A stretch of 64,000 nt of DNA from Polyangiaceae bacterium (GTDB taxonomy: Bacteria > Myxococcota_A > Polyangia > Polyangiales > Polyangiaceae): assembly GCA_016715885.1 (NCBI GenBank), contig JADJXL010000020.1, positions 558,001 to 622,000 of the forward strand, in the 5' to 3' direction. Each line of letters starts with the position of its first letter. Position 1 is the first letter of the stretch. The notes under the pieces were generated by a model, which was not told the origin of the DNA, did no database searches, and saw nothing but the letters and a program-made list of their open reading frames with translations. The translations under genes were made by a program, and so were the position numbers. Shown here piece after piece: positions 16,957-25,941 of the stretch.

Positions 16957-16961
16957 GCGTT

Positions 16962-17810
16962 CTAGGATCCCTGCTCCGCCTTGGGAGATTGCTTTCCGTC
17001 GCGCGCATCGAGATCACCCAAGAATTTGCGCGCCGTCACGGCAAACGGGCCGCCGTACTCGTCGATGACCTTCTGGAACAACGCTCGCGCCTTGTCTTCC
17101 TGGTCCATCTTGAGCAGCGTTTCTGCTTTGAGCACCAACGCTTCCGGCTCGAGCTCCGAACCTGGATAGGTCTTCACCGCATGGTCGATGCGAGCGATCA
17201 CCGCCGGATACCGGTCTTGCCGCAGGTAAAACCGCGCCACGTAAAGCTCGTGCCGAACGAGCCTTCCCTGCACGGCATTTCGCATCTTGCGGAGATCGTC
17301 CGAGTAACGGCTGCGCGGATTGTCGCGTAAAACCGCTTCGATTTCGCGATACGCTTCTTGTGCCGTCGCTTGATCGCGTTCTTCCGCAGGCGGGAGCAAG
17401 AACGTCTCGTCGATGTCCCGGTAGAGCGACTTTGCAATGCGATACCGCGCGTATTCGACGTCCTTGTCCATCCGGTGGTTCTGGATGAACTCGCGATACG
17501 AAGACACCGCATCCGCGTACTTCTCTTGCTCGAAGTTCAGATCCGCCAGGCGCAGTTCGGCAAGCGTCGCGTAACGACTGTAAGGGAACAGCTTGCGCAC
17601 TTCGGACAGGAGCGCTCGCGCGTCTTCCCACGACTTGCTGCGATATGCGCGCATCGCTTCTTCGTAGGCATCGCGAGCGTCCTCGGTGTACGTCAGAGTC
17701 GCCTTGCTCCCGTCGCCGATCTGCATGTCGCAACCCGACAGCAGCGGAAGTGCGGCAAAGGCAGCCGCAAACATCAAAGGCGATCGAGCAAGAGCGAAAA
17801 CCGCGCGCAT
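16962..17810 (-). CDS. bamD: Outer membrane assembly lipoprotein BamD (YfiO)
   Basis: This 282-residue lipoprotein counts from the ATG at 17810 (signal helix, lipobox LLSGC with Cys27). Its TPR units match BamD: AYEEAMRAYRSKSWEDARAL, LFPYSRYATLAELRLADLNF, and the hallmark YADAVSSYREFIQNHRMDKD region, with a further TPR (RQDRYPAVIARIDHAVKTYP). BamD is the essential lipoprotein of the BAM complex that recruits BamA substrates. A longer reading frame to 18521 runs through a repeat and the divergent regulator gene and is rejected. It is the first gene of the minus-strand run that ends with bamB. Confidence 0.9.
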   Translation of the reverse strand: MRAVFALARSPLMFAAAFAALPLLSGCDMQIGDGSKATLTYTEDARDAYEEAMRAYRSKSWEDARALLSEVRKLFPYSRYATLAELRLADLNFEQEKYADAVSSYREFIQNHRMDKDVEYARYRIAKSLYRDIDETFLLPPAEERDQATAQEAYREIEAVLRDNPRSRYSDDLRKMRNAVQGRLVRHELYVARFYLRQDRYPAVIARIDHAVKTYPGSELEPEALVLKAETLLKMDQEDKARALFQKVIDEYGGPFAVTARKFLGDLDARDGKQSPKAEQGS

Positions 17811-17918
17811 CACCGCGTCCCTAACCTTTCCAGGCGCTGCGCGCCAGTGGTTCTGCTTTCGGCATCGCGCATGAATGTTCAGAACGCCAAACAATGGCTC
17901 TCGCTGCATCTTGAACGA

Positions 17919-18027
17919 GGTAGAAGTCCCCATTTTTCGGGCGCTCGTGGTGGGTCCCACTGTTCGAGCCCGCGAAGCGGGCGAGTTTGGGGGAACCATG
18001 AGTGCCCGAAAAATGGGGGCTTCTACC
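17919..18027. repeat. Structured palindromic element, copy 2
   Basis: This 109-bp palindrome has 24-bp arms (17919-17942 and 18004-18027) that pair with a single mismatch. Its core, read on the minus strand, matches copy 1 at 7198-7294 (for example AACTCGCCCGC and CCACCACGA). It lies between the divergent bamD and NtrC-like genes. Confidence 0.8.
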
Positions 18028-18092
18028 GAGGTTCCAATCCCTCGAATCGTTCTGCCACGATTTCGACTGCGTTCTAGGGCATATCGAACTCC

Positions 18093-19604
18093 GTGGAACA
18101 CCAGCCATCCGCCGCAAACGAGCTCACTCCGAATCCGCCAGGCGAAGCGCCGGTTCGTCCGACGGTCCTGGTCGTCGATGACGAACGAAACATCCGCCGA
18201 ACGCTCGATCTGGTGCTTCGAGGCGATGGGTACGACGTCATCGAAGCGGAATCCGGCGAGCAAGCCCTGGAGCTCTTGGCGCACGGCCAAAAGCCCGTCG
18301 AGCTCGTCATCATCGACCTGATGTTGCCCGGAATCGGCGGCCTCGAGCTGCTCGCACGCATCCGCCATGACGAGTCCACGCGAGCACTGCCTGTCGTGGT
18401 GATCAGCGGACACGCCACCGTTCACGACGCCGTAAAAGCCATCAAACTCGGCGCGGGAGACTTCTTCGAAAAACCCGTCACGCGCGAACGCGTGCTCGTC
18501 AGCGTCAAGAACGCGCTCCATTCATCCGAGCTCGCACGCAAAGTTCGCGACCTCGAAACCGAGCTTCTGTCTCGGTACGAAATGATCGGACGATCCGCCG
18601 CGATGCAGCGCCTCTACAAGGAGATCGATCGCGTTGCTCCGACGAAAACCGGCGTGCTCATCATGGGCGAAAGCGGCACGGGCAAAGAGCTCGTCAGCCG
18701 CGCCATTCACCGTTTGTCCCCGCGCGCGACAGGCCCGTTCGTCAAAGTGAATTGCGCAGCAATTCCCAACGAATTGTTCGAGAGTGAACTATTTGGGCAC
18801 GAACGAGGCGCGTTCACGGGCGCTGTGTCTCGCAAACGAGGCTTCTTCGAACAGGCTCATGGAGGCACGCTGTTTCTCGACGAGATTGGCGACATGGCTC
18901 CATCGGCGCAAGCCAAGGTTTTGCGCACGCTGCAATCCGGAGAAGTCAGCCGCCTCGGCAGCGAACATTCGATACAGGTCGACGTCCGTGTTCTCGCCGC
19001 ATCCAACAAAGACCTCGAACGCGAAGCTTCTGCCGGTCGCTTTCGCGAGGACTTGTACTTCCGTTTGGCCGTCTTCCCGATTCGCGTCCCTGCGCTGCGC
19101 GAACGCATGGAGGACATCCGCCCGCTCGCCGATGCGTTCATGACCGCGTTCTGCAAAGAGAACGGCCTCAAGCCAAAGCGCATCGATCCCACGGTCTACA
19201 GTGCGCTCGAAATCCGCAGCTTTCCGGGCAACGTACGCGAGCTGAAAAACGTCATCGAACGCGCGGCGATCTTGTCCGGTGACATGGTGACCATCGCCGA
19301 TCTTCCCGAAGATCCGCACGCGAGCCCCTTCGACGACGACATCGGCAACGAATCAGCGCCCGCACCGCGTGAATCCACGCCGGCACCGAGCATTCCTGCA
19401 CCGCCATCACTCGCCGAGATTCCTCGATCCGAAGGAGGCCGGCGTCTCACGTTGCGCGAGTTCCGAGATGCAGCCGAACGTCGCTACATCATCGAAGTGC
19501 TGCAAAGCCTCGAGTGGAACATTTCACGCGCAGCCATCGTGCTCGGCGTCGAACGAACCAACCTGCACAAGAAGATCCGCGCGTACGACATTCGTCGCGG
19601 ATGA
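18093..19604 (+). CDS. NtrC-family sigma-54-dependent response regulator
   Basis: This 503-residue protein has three domains. The receiver (about 23-140) has VLVVDDE, the phospho-acceptor Asp in VELVIIDLMLPG and Lys in DFFEKP. The AAA+ domain (about 165-400) has Walker A GESGTGKE, an intact GAFTGA loop that contacts sigma-54, and Walker B GGTLFLDEIGD. The C-terminal Fis-type helix-turn-helix is NISRAAIVLGVERTNLHKKI. The protein should activate sigma-54 promoters when phosphorylated. The start is a GTG. No sensor kinase is adjacent, so the partner is elsewhere. An Ala/Pro linker separates the AAA+ and DNA-binding parts. Confidence 0.95.
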   Translation: MEHQPSAANELTPNPPGEAPVRPTVLVVDDERNIRRTLDLVLRGDGYDVIEAESGEQALELLAHGQKPVELVIIDLMLPGIGGLELLARIRHDESTRALPVVVISGHATVHDAVKAIKLGAGDFFEKPVTRERVLVSVKNALHSSELARKVRDLETELLSRYEMIGRSAAMQRLYKEIDRVAPTKTGVLIMGESGTGKELVSRAIHRLSPRATGPFVKVNCAAIPNELFESELFGHERGAFTGAVSRKRGFFEQAHGGTLFLDEIGDMAPSAQAKVLRTLQSGEVSRLGSEHSIQVDVRVLAASNKDLEREASAGRFREDLYFRLAVFPIRVPALRERMEDIRPLADAFMTAFCKENGLKPKRIDPTVYSALEIRSFPGNVRELKNVIERAAILSGDMVTIADLPEDPHASPFDDDIGNESAPAPRESTPAPSIPAPPSLAEIPRSEGGRRLTLREFRDAAERRYIIEVLQSLEWNISRAAIVLGVERTNLHKKIRAYDIRRG

Positions 19605-19615
19605 AACGTTGGTGC

Positions 19616-20947
19616 TCAACGCTTTTGCGCGAGCGGCGCGACAATCTCCGACACGTTCTTCGCAAACGCAGGACCATGCTTCGATGATCCCGCGGACGCT
19701 CGAAGCACCGGATCCGCAATGAAGACGGCAAACGACACGTAGTCGTGAAGCCATTGCGCAAGCATGCCTTCGGCTTGATCCGGCCCTGCGAGCATCGATG
19801 CGTTGTCGATGAGCCGCTGCTCGTCGAGCGTTCCATCGGGCTTGGGCCCTGCGCGCATGAACAGCGTGTCGTAGATGCCTGCACCCGTTGCAAACGAAGC
19901 GAGGTGCTTGCGCACTTCGTCGCCTCGACCCACCGCATCGACTTCGCGCATCACGAGCGTCATGGCTTCGTTGAAGAGCGCCACGATCGCTGCCGGTCCC
20001 GTCGGTCGTGGTGGACGCACGACGACGCAACCTTCCTGCATCATCTGAAACACGTGTCGCGTGACGTCGAACTCACCCTGCCCCACGACGCGACAGATGT
20101 CGGCGATGGATCGCGCTCCGTCGATCGCGTTGTACACGCGCACGAGCTCGTCTTCCTTCGGACGCGCACGATCCTTCACGCGTTCGGGCACATGCTGATC
20201 GGACGGAATGCGCTCGCGGAAGTACCGCATTTCATCCATGCGCCGGACGCCTTCCATGATGAGGCTGTTCACGGGCATGTTTTGCCGTGACGCCAGGCGC
20301 GATTCGTCGAAGCGATCGAGAAAGAAAAAGACGCCGCTTTCGGTGTGTAGCGTCGCGTAGACGATTTCCTCGACCTGCTTTGCTATGAGCTGAAACAATT
20401 TTTCGCGCGTGATGAGGCACATGCGCACGGCGGCTTCGCCAAACCGCGTCTCGGCCGTGACCGCTTTCATGACCGCTGCGATCTGATCTTTCGTGAGCGC
20501 GCCGTAGCGGTAGAGCACTTCGCCGAGGCGTTCGCCTTCGACATTGGACTGCGCACTGATGATGGTGCCGCTGTCGAAGAACACGCTTCGCAGTGCGGTT
20601 CCGTCGAAGACCGACAGCTCACCGCTCCAGCGGCTCTGGCCGACCATCGCGAACACGTCGCACAGCACGCTCGCCGTGGTGATTTCACCGCACAGGCGGA
20701 GCGATCCATCGGTTGGGATGGCGCGTCCTTGCTCGTCGGCTTTGCGCATCAATACGACGTGCGCGGGCGACGGCATGAGTCGGAAACCGCCCTGCCTTGC
20801 GCGCATCTTTTGGCTGGCCACTTTGCCAACCGGATGCGCTGTCCCGGTTGCGTCGACGCGCACGAGGTCGTCGCTCATTTGCAGATTGCTCGATCCATAC
20901 CAGGAACCCATCGGCATGGCGGCATTTGCGGACGATTCTGACCGCAT
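19616..20947 (-). CDS. DUF4388 domain protein
   Basis: This is a 443-residue protein from the ATG at 20947 (a TTG at 20950 also opens the frame). Residues about 90-160 match the DUF4388/PATAN pattern: VLCDVFAMVGQSRWSGELSV, then SGTIISAQSNVEGERLGEVL, where the typical G-x-L-x-V and RLG-x-x-L motifs are visible. A winged-helix-like segment follows (YNAIDGARSIADICRVVGQG). DUF4388 proteins are common in Deltaproteobacteria, often near signalling genes, with a proposed role in protein interaction. It is convergent with the NtrC-like gene (11-bp gap). There is no signal peptide. Confidence 0.8.
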   Translation of the reverse strand: MRSESSANAAMPMGSWYGSSNLQMSDDLVRVDATGTAHPVGKVASQKMRARQGGFRLMPSPAHVVLMRKADEQGRAIPTDGSLRLCGEITTASVLCDVFAMVGQSRWSGELSVFDGTALRSVFFDSGTIISAQSNVEGERLGEVLYRYGALTKDQIAAVMKAVTAETRFGEAAVRMCLITREKLFQLIAKQVEEIVYATLHTESGVFFFLDRFDESRLASRQNMPVNSLIMEGVRRMDEMRYFRERIPSDQHVPERVKDRARPKEDELVRVYNAIDGARSIADICRVVGQGEFDVTRHVFQMMQEGCVVVRPPRPTGPAAIVALFNEAMTLVMREVDAVGRGDEVRKHLASFATGAGIYDTLFMRAGPKPDGTLDEQRLIDNASMLAGPDQAEGMLAQWLHDYVSFAVFIADPVLRASAGSSKHGPAFAKNVSEIVAPLAQKR

Positions 20948-20981
20948 CAAGCCGGGAAAGGCGCCGTGCTAGGGTGCCCGC

Positions 20982-21965
20982 GTGACCGCCATGGGCCTGA
21001 CGCCTCCCCCTGCCGCAAACGATCCGCTCGCTTCCGCGCAAAGCTTGGCCACTGCACTGGCTCGAGCCCGCTACTTGGCCGACCCACCGATTGCATTGTC
21101 GCTCTGGCTCGCGCTTCGCATGGAGCGTCCGCTGATGCTCGAGGGACCAGCAGGCGTTGGCAAAACGGATCTGGCGCGCGCTGCTGCCGAAGCGCTCGGA
21201 AGGCCGCTCTTACGGCTCCAATGTTACGAAGGACTCGACGAAGCCAAAGCGCTCTACGAGTGGGACTACGCGCGTCAGATGCTCTACACGCAGCTCTTGC
21301 GCGACGCCGTCGCCGCAGAAACTGCTGGCAAAAGCATCGCCGATGCAGCGCGCATCGTCGCTCAAAGCGAAGCCACGTTTTTCTCGGAACACTTTCTGCT
21401 CGCACGTCCGCTTCTCGCGGCACTCCGTAGCGACCAGCCCGTCGTGCTGCTCATCGATGAAGTCGATCGCGCAGACCCCGAGTTCGAAGCGTTCCTCCTC
21501 GAAATATTGTCGGAGCTCCAAGTGACCATCCCCGAGCTCGGCACGTTCCGCGCCAAACACCGACCGCTCGTGCTGCTCACGACGAACGCCACGCGCGAGA
21601 TGACCGAAGCCTTGCGTCGCCGATGCTTGCACGCGTTTCTCGACTACCCGTCGGCCTCGCGCGAGCTCGCCATCATCGAGTTATCCGTGCCCAAGATAGA
21701 ACGCACGCTCGCGTCGCATCTCGTTTCGTTTGTCGCAGAGCTACGCAAGATGGACCTGCGCAAGCCGCCTGCGGTGAGCGAAACGCTGGACTGGGCCCGA
21801 GCGCTCCTACTGCTCGGCGCGTCGACGCTCGAGCCAAACGTTGCACGCGACACGCTGGGCCTGCTCCTCAAGCATCAGGAAGACAAGGAGACGGTCGAGG
21901 TTCGTCTGGACGCACTTTTGCCTCACCCCCTAGCCCCCTCTCCACACGGTGGAGAGGGGGAATAG
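20982..21965 (+). CDS. MoxR-type AAA+ ATPase with repeat-derived tail
   Basis: This 327-residue MoxR/CoxD-like ATPase has Walker A MLEGPAGVGKTDLARAAAE, Walker B PVVLLIDEVDRADPEFE, sensor 1 LLTTNATREM and an arginine-finger region ALRRRCLHAFLDYP. MoxR ATPases act as chaperones that mature metal enzymes or complexes with VWA-domain partners; no partner gene is present here. The GTG at 20982 has AGGG upstream. The last 14 or so codons (PHPLAPSPHGGEGE) are made of the hairpin repeat that begins at 21921, so the natural stop has probably been displaced by insertion of this repeat. Confidence 0.88.
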   Translation: MTAMGLTPPPAANDPLASAQSLATALARARYLADPPIALSLWLALRMERPLMLEGPAGVGKTDLARAAAEALGRPLLRLQCYEGLDEAKALYEWDYARQMLYTQLLRDAVAAETAGKSIADAARIVAQSEATFFSEHFLLARPLLAALRSDQPVVLLIDEVDRADPEFEAFLLEILSELQVTIPELGTFRAKHRPLVLLTTNATREMTEALRRRCLHAFLDYPSASRELAIIELSVPKIERTLASHLVSFVAELRKMDLRKPPAVSETLDWARALLLLGASTLEPNVARDTLGLLLKHQEDKETVEVRLDALLPHPLAPSPHGGEGE

Positions 21966-22112
21966 GCCTCACCCCCTAGCCCCCTCTCCACACGGTGGAG
22001 AGGGGGAACATCTGTACGGCTCTTTCTCCCCCTCTCCGCTTGCGGAGAGGGGGTCGGGGGGTGAGGCTCTCTCCCCCTCTCCGCTTGCGGAGAGGGGGTC
22101 GGGGGGTGAGGC
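21921..22112. repeat. Cluster of four CCTCACCCCC-type hairpin repeats
   Basis: Four copies of one hairpin repeat (21921-21960, 21967-22006, 22026-22067, 22071-22112) fill the gap between the convergent moxR and dnaE genes. The first two are direct copies; the last two are direct copies in the opposite orientation. Each has a CCCCCTCTCC/GGAGAGGGGG stem; the loops are ACACGGT or GCTTGC. The block may serve as a two-way terminator. Copy 1 is translated as the end of the MoxR protein. Confidence 0.9.
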
Positions 22113-22113
22113 C

Positions 22114-25100
22114 CTAACGCAGCTCCGCCACCTTCTCGCCGAAAAGCTTCTCCAAGCTCGCAAGCATCACGTCGCTCGGTGAAACCTGCAGATCCCTTCC
22201 CAGCGCAAGCACCGCTTCCGCTCCATCGTCGAGCTGAATCAGCAATTGTACCGGACAACCTCCAGGGCTCGATTGCAACACTCCCCGTAGCTTGCCGATG
22301 TGATCACGCGTCACCTTCTTCGCCACGAGCTTGATGCGCACATTCTTCGTCTCCGAACGAATCGCATCCGCGAGCATCACCACTTCATCGAGCATCAGCG
22401 TCGGATCGCGCGGCCCCGCGTTTTCCTCGTCCCCCTCGTCCACTTGCGGAAAACTCACCTTGCCCGAAACCAGCACCGGCTCTGTCCCGCGCAAAATCTC
22501 GCCGTACGCCTCGATCTGTTTGTCCCGTACCTTCACCTCCACGCGCCCCGACGTGTCTTCGAGGTGAAAGAATGCAAGCTTGCCGCCGCCCTTCATGATC
22601 TTCTCGCGGTAGCCCTCGACCATCCCGGCCACGCGCACCTTCGCCCAAGAATCCTTTGACGCCAAAGCACCCGTCGGTGTGACGTCGAAACGTCCGAGCT
22701 CCGCACCGTAACGATCGAGCGGATGCCCCGAGACGTAAAATCCAAGCGACTGCTTCTCGCGCAAAAGCATGTCGCGCAAATCCCACGGCTCGCACTGCGG
22801 ATACTCGTCGAGCTTCTGCTCTACGACGGGACCCGCTTTGGCAAAGAGACCAAACAACGACGTTTGCCCCCGCTCGCGATCCTTGCTCGCACTTCGAGAT
22901 CGCTCGAGCGCTTGATCGAGCGCGGCAAATGCCCGCGCCCGCGTGATGCCTCGTGCCGAAAGCGTCGCGTCGAACGCTCCGGATTGCACCAGCGATTCGA
23001 GCACACCCTTGTTCACCCGCCGCGGATCGATGCGCTGCGCAAAGTCGAACAGATCCTCGAATGGCCCGCCCGATTGACGCACCTCCAGGATCGCCTCGAG
23101 CGCCGATTCACCCACGCCGCGAAGCGCTCCGAGACCGAAACGAATCTTCGGCTCGAGACGATCCTTCACACGCGTACGTTTTTTGTTTTTCGGTGAACCA
23201 TTTGCAGACGGCGTCGAATAAATGACCGAGAAGTCGATCTGCGATTCGTTGATGTCCGGCGGCAGGATCTCGACGCCCCACGCACGCCCCTCCGCGATGA
23301 TGCGAACGACCTTTTCAATCTTGTCGCGATCGGCCGTCATCAGCGCGCACAGGAATTCGACGGGATAGTGCGCCTTCAAAAACGCCGTTTGGTACGTGAT
23401 CAGCGCGTACGCCGCCGAGTGGCTCTTGTTGAAGCCGTAGCCCGCGAAGTACTCGAGCAGCCCGAAGATCCGCTCGGCATCCTCCGCCGCCACGCCATTG
23501 TTCACAGAGCCGTCGACGAACGTTTGCTTCTGCTTCGCCATCTCCTCGGGCTTCTTCTTGCCCATGGCGCGCCGGAGCAGATCTGCGCCGCCAAGCGTGT
23601 AGCCCGCGAGCTTCTGCGCGATCTGCATGACCTGCTCCTGGTAAACGATGACGCCGTACGTCGGCAGCAGGATCTCGTCGACCAAGTCGTGCATCTTCGC
23701 GATCGGCTTGCGACCGTGCTTGCAGTCGACGAAGTCCTTCACCATGCCGGTGCCAAGCGGTCCCGGCCGGTAAAGCGCCACGGCTGCAACGATGTCTTCG
23801 AAGTTCGTCGGACGAAGGTCCTTGAACAATTGCTGCATGCCACTCGATTCGAGCTGGAACACGCCCGTCGTATCGCCCGACTGCAAAAGCTGAAATGTTT
23901 CGACGACATCCGGAACGTTGTCGTTCATCGGGATCTTGGCGATGTCGAATTCTTCGCCCGCGGGTTTGTCTTTCTGGTCCGGCCGAGCTCGGATGAGACG
24001 CACCGCGATGTCGACGACGGTGAGCGTTTTGAGCCCCAAGAAGTCGAACTTCACGAGGCCCGCGGCTTCTACGTCGTCCTTGTAATACTGCGTGACGAGC
24101 GATTCGCCGTTCTTGAAACACGGCACGTGATCCCACAGCGGCCCTTCGCTGATCACGATGCCGGCCGCGTGCATGCCCGCGTGTCGCGTGAGCCCCTCGA
24201 GCTTCTGACCTTGTGTCAAAAGCTCCCGTACCGTTGGATCACTTTCGTAAAGCGCCTTGAGCTTGGGCTCGATGTCGAGCGCTTCGGGGATCGTGTACAT
24301 CTGCCCCGGGCCTTTTTGCGGAATGAGGCTCGCGATCTTCTGCGCCTCGTTCGCAGGAAAGCCCATGGCACGCGCAACGTCCTTGATGACGCTACGAGCC
24401 TTCAGCTCGTGAAACGTCGCGATCTGCCCAACGCTCGTTTTGCCGTACTTTTCAGCAACATAACGAATGACTTCGTCGCGCCTGTCCATGCAGAAGTCGA
24501 CGTCGAAGTCCGGCATGCTGACGCGTTCCGGATTGAGGAAACGCTCGAAGAGGAGGTTGTAGGGGATCGGGTCGAGGTCCGTGATGCGCAGTGCGTACGC
24601 GACGAGCGATCCCGCACCGGATCCACGTCCCGGACCGACGGGAATCCCGTGTTCTTTGGCGTGTCGAATGAAGTCCCAGACGATGAGAAAGTAGCCTGGG
24701 AATTTCATGCCGATGATGATGTCGAGCTCCATGTCGAGCCGCCTCCGGTAGGAAGCCTCGTCCACGGAAATCCCCACGCGCCGGCCCTCTTCGAATCGTC
24801 GCGTCAAACCGTCATGCGCCACTTTCCGGAAGTACGAATCCGTGTCGTACCCTTCCGGCAAGGCGAACGTGGGCAGCATGGGTTTGCCCAGGACGAGTTT
24901 CAGGCCGGCGCATCGTTCGGCGATGTCCAGCGTGCTTTTAATCGCACGTGGATAGTCCCTGAACGTATGCGCCATCTCGTCGGGCGACTTGAGGAACATC
25001 TCGAAGCTTTGGTGGTGTGCTTCGAAGGCATCGGCATAGGAGCGGTTGGCGGCGATGCACGAGAGGTAAAGGTGGCCTTCGCCGTCCTCGCGGTTGGCGA

Positions 25101-25734
25101 AGTGTGCGTCGTTCGTGGCGACGATCGGCAAGTCTCGTTCGGCCGCGAGGCGCGCGAGGATGCCGTTCAAGACGGGTTGTTCGACGAGCCCGTGGTCTTG
25201 CAGCTCGACGTAGAGACTTCCGGGCTCGAACGTCTCGACGAGTTTGTCGAGCATGGTTCGGGCGTCGTCTTCGCCCGATTCGAGCGCGCGTTGAGCCAGC
25301 ACGCCGCCCATGCACCCGGACAAACCGATGATGCCCTTGTTGTTCTGCGCGATGACGTCAAGCGTGACGCTCGGAGCCATGCCGCTTGCTGGGGTCACGT
25401 GTCCCTCGGACACGATCCGCACGAGGCTTTTGTAACCTTCGGCGCTCGACGCGAGCAGAACGACGTGATCGACGGGTGCGTCTTCGGACTTGCCAGCGCC
25501 TTCGCGAGCGCGGTTTCGTGCGACGTTGACCTCGCATCCGAGGATGGCGCCGACTCCGGCATCTTTGCAGGCTTTGTAAAGCTGAATCGTGCCGAACATG
25601 TTGCCGTGGTCGGTGAGGGCCACGGAGCGCATGCCGAGCGCTTTGGTTTTGCTTACGAGGTCCTTGATTTTGAGGGCCCCGTCGAGCAGCGAGTATTGCG
25701 AATGGACGTGGAGATGAACGAACTCGGCTGCCAC
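22114..25734 (-). CDS. dnaE: DNA polymerase III subunit alpha
   Basis: This is the replicative polymerase catalytic subunit, 1206 residues from the GTG at 25734 (GAGGG 6 bases upstream). The longer frame to 25875 is less likely. It has the N-terminal PHP domain (VHLHVHSQYSLLDG, ALTDHGNMFGTIQ), the palm with GPGRGSGAGSLVAYALRI and catalytic aspartates in MPDFDVDFCMDRRDEV, fingers (GYGFNKSHSAAYALITYQ), HhH and OB domain (VRVAGMVEGYREKIMKGG), and a C-terminal tau-binding-like part. The length fits DnaE1. The stop abuts the repeat cluster. A 793-residue antisense frame over it is a codon-bias shadow. Confidence 0.97.
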   Translation of the reverse strand: MAAEFVHLHVHSQYSLLDGALKIKDLVSKTKALGMRSVALTDHGNMFGTIQLYKACKDAGVGAILGCEVNVARNRAREGAGKSEDAPVDHVVLLASSAEGYKSLVRIVSEGHVTPASGMAPSVTLDVIAQNNKGIIGLSGCMGGVLAQRALESGEDDARTMLDKLVETFEPGSLYVELQDHGLVEQPVLNGILARLAAERDLPIVATNDAHFANREDGEGHLYLSCIAANRSYADAFEAHHQSFEMFLKSPDEMAHTFRDYPRAIKSTLDIAERCAGLKLVLGKPMLPTFALPEGYDTDSYFRKVAHDGLTRRFEEGRRVGISVDEASYRRRLDMELDIIIGMKFPGYFLIVWDFIRHAKEHGIPVGPGRGSGAGSLVAYALRITDLDPIPYNLLFERFLNPERVSMPDFDVDFCMDRRDEVIRYVAEKYGKTSVGQIATFHELKARSVIKDVARAMGFPANEAQKIASLIPQKGPGQMYTIPEALDIEPKLKALYESDPTVRELLTQGQKLEGLTRHAGMHAAGIVISEGPLWDHVPCFKNGESLVTQYYKDDVEAAGLVKFDFLGLKTLTVVDIAVRLIRARPDQKDKPAGEEFDIAKIPMNDNVPDVVETFQLLQSGDTTGVFQLESSGMQQLFKDLRPTNFEDIVAAVALYRPGPLGTGMVKDFVDCKHGRKPIAKMHDLVDEILLPTYGVIVYQEQVMQIAQKLAGYTLGGADLLRRAMGKKKPEEMAKQKQTFVDGSVNNGVAAEDAERIFGLLEYFAGYGFNKSHSAAYALITYQTAFLKAHYPVEFLCALMTADRDKIEKVVRIIAEGRAWGVEILPPDINESQIDFSVIYSTPSANGSPKNKKRTRVKDRLEPKIRFGLGALRGVGESALEAILEVRQSGGPFEDLFDFAQRIDPRRVNKGVLESLVQSGAFDATLSARGITRARAFAALDQALERSRSASKDRERGQTSLFGLFAKAGPVVEQKLDEYPQCEPWDLRDMLLREKQSLGFYVSGHPLDRYGAELGRFDVTPTGALASKDSWAKVRVAGMVEGYREKIMKGGGKLAFFHLEDTSGRVEVKVRDKQIEAYGEILRGTEPVLVSGKVSFPQVDEGDEENAGPRDPTLMLDEVVMLADAIRSETKNVRIKLVAKKVTRDHIGKLRGVLQSSPGGCPVQLLIQLDDGAEAVLALGRDLQVSPSDVMLASLEKLFGEKVAELR

Positions 25735-25941
25735 TTTTGCCCTCGGTAGCTTGGGGCGATCCACGTGGCGCTGCCTCGTATGCCGTCGCGCCAACGCCGG
25801 CAGCTCTCGAGGCTGCCGGATCGCCCTTGCTGAAAAGCTCGGTGCATGGCTAGCATGCGGCCCATCCACGAGCACTCGATTGGCTGCCGTGCGCTTCGCG
25901 AACGACCCGGGAATCCGGTTCGAGAAAGTGAGTTCCGTCCC

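Noticed and set aside
17811..18521. Extension of bamD to a 519-residue protein
   Set aside because: It passes through the palindromic element and the divergent regulator gene; the signal peptide starts at 17810.
23368..25749. 793-residue open frame on the plus strand
   Set aside because: It is antisense to dnaE, which has all expected motifs. High GC removes stops from the opposite strand.
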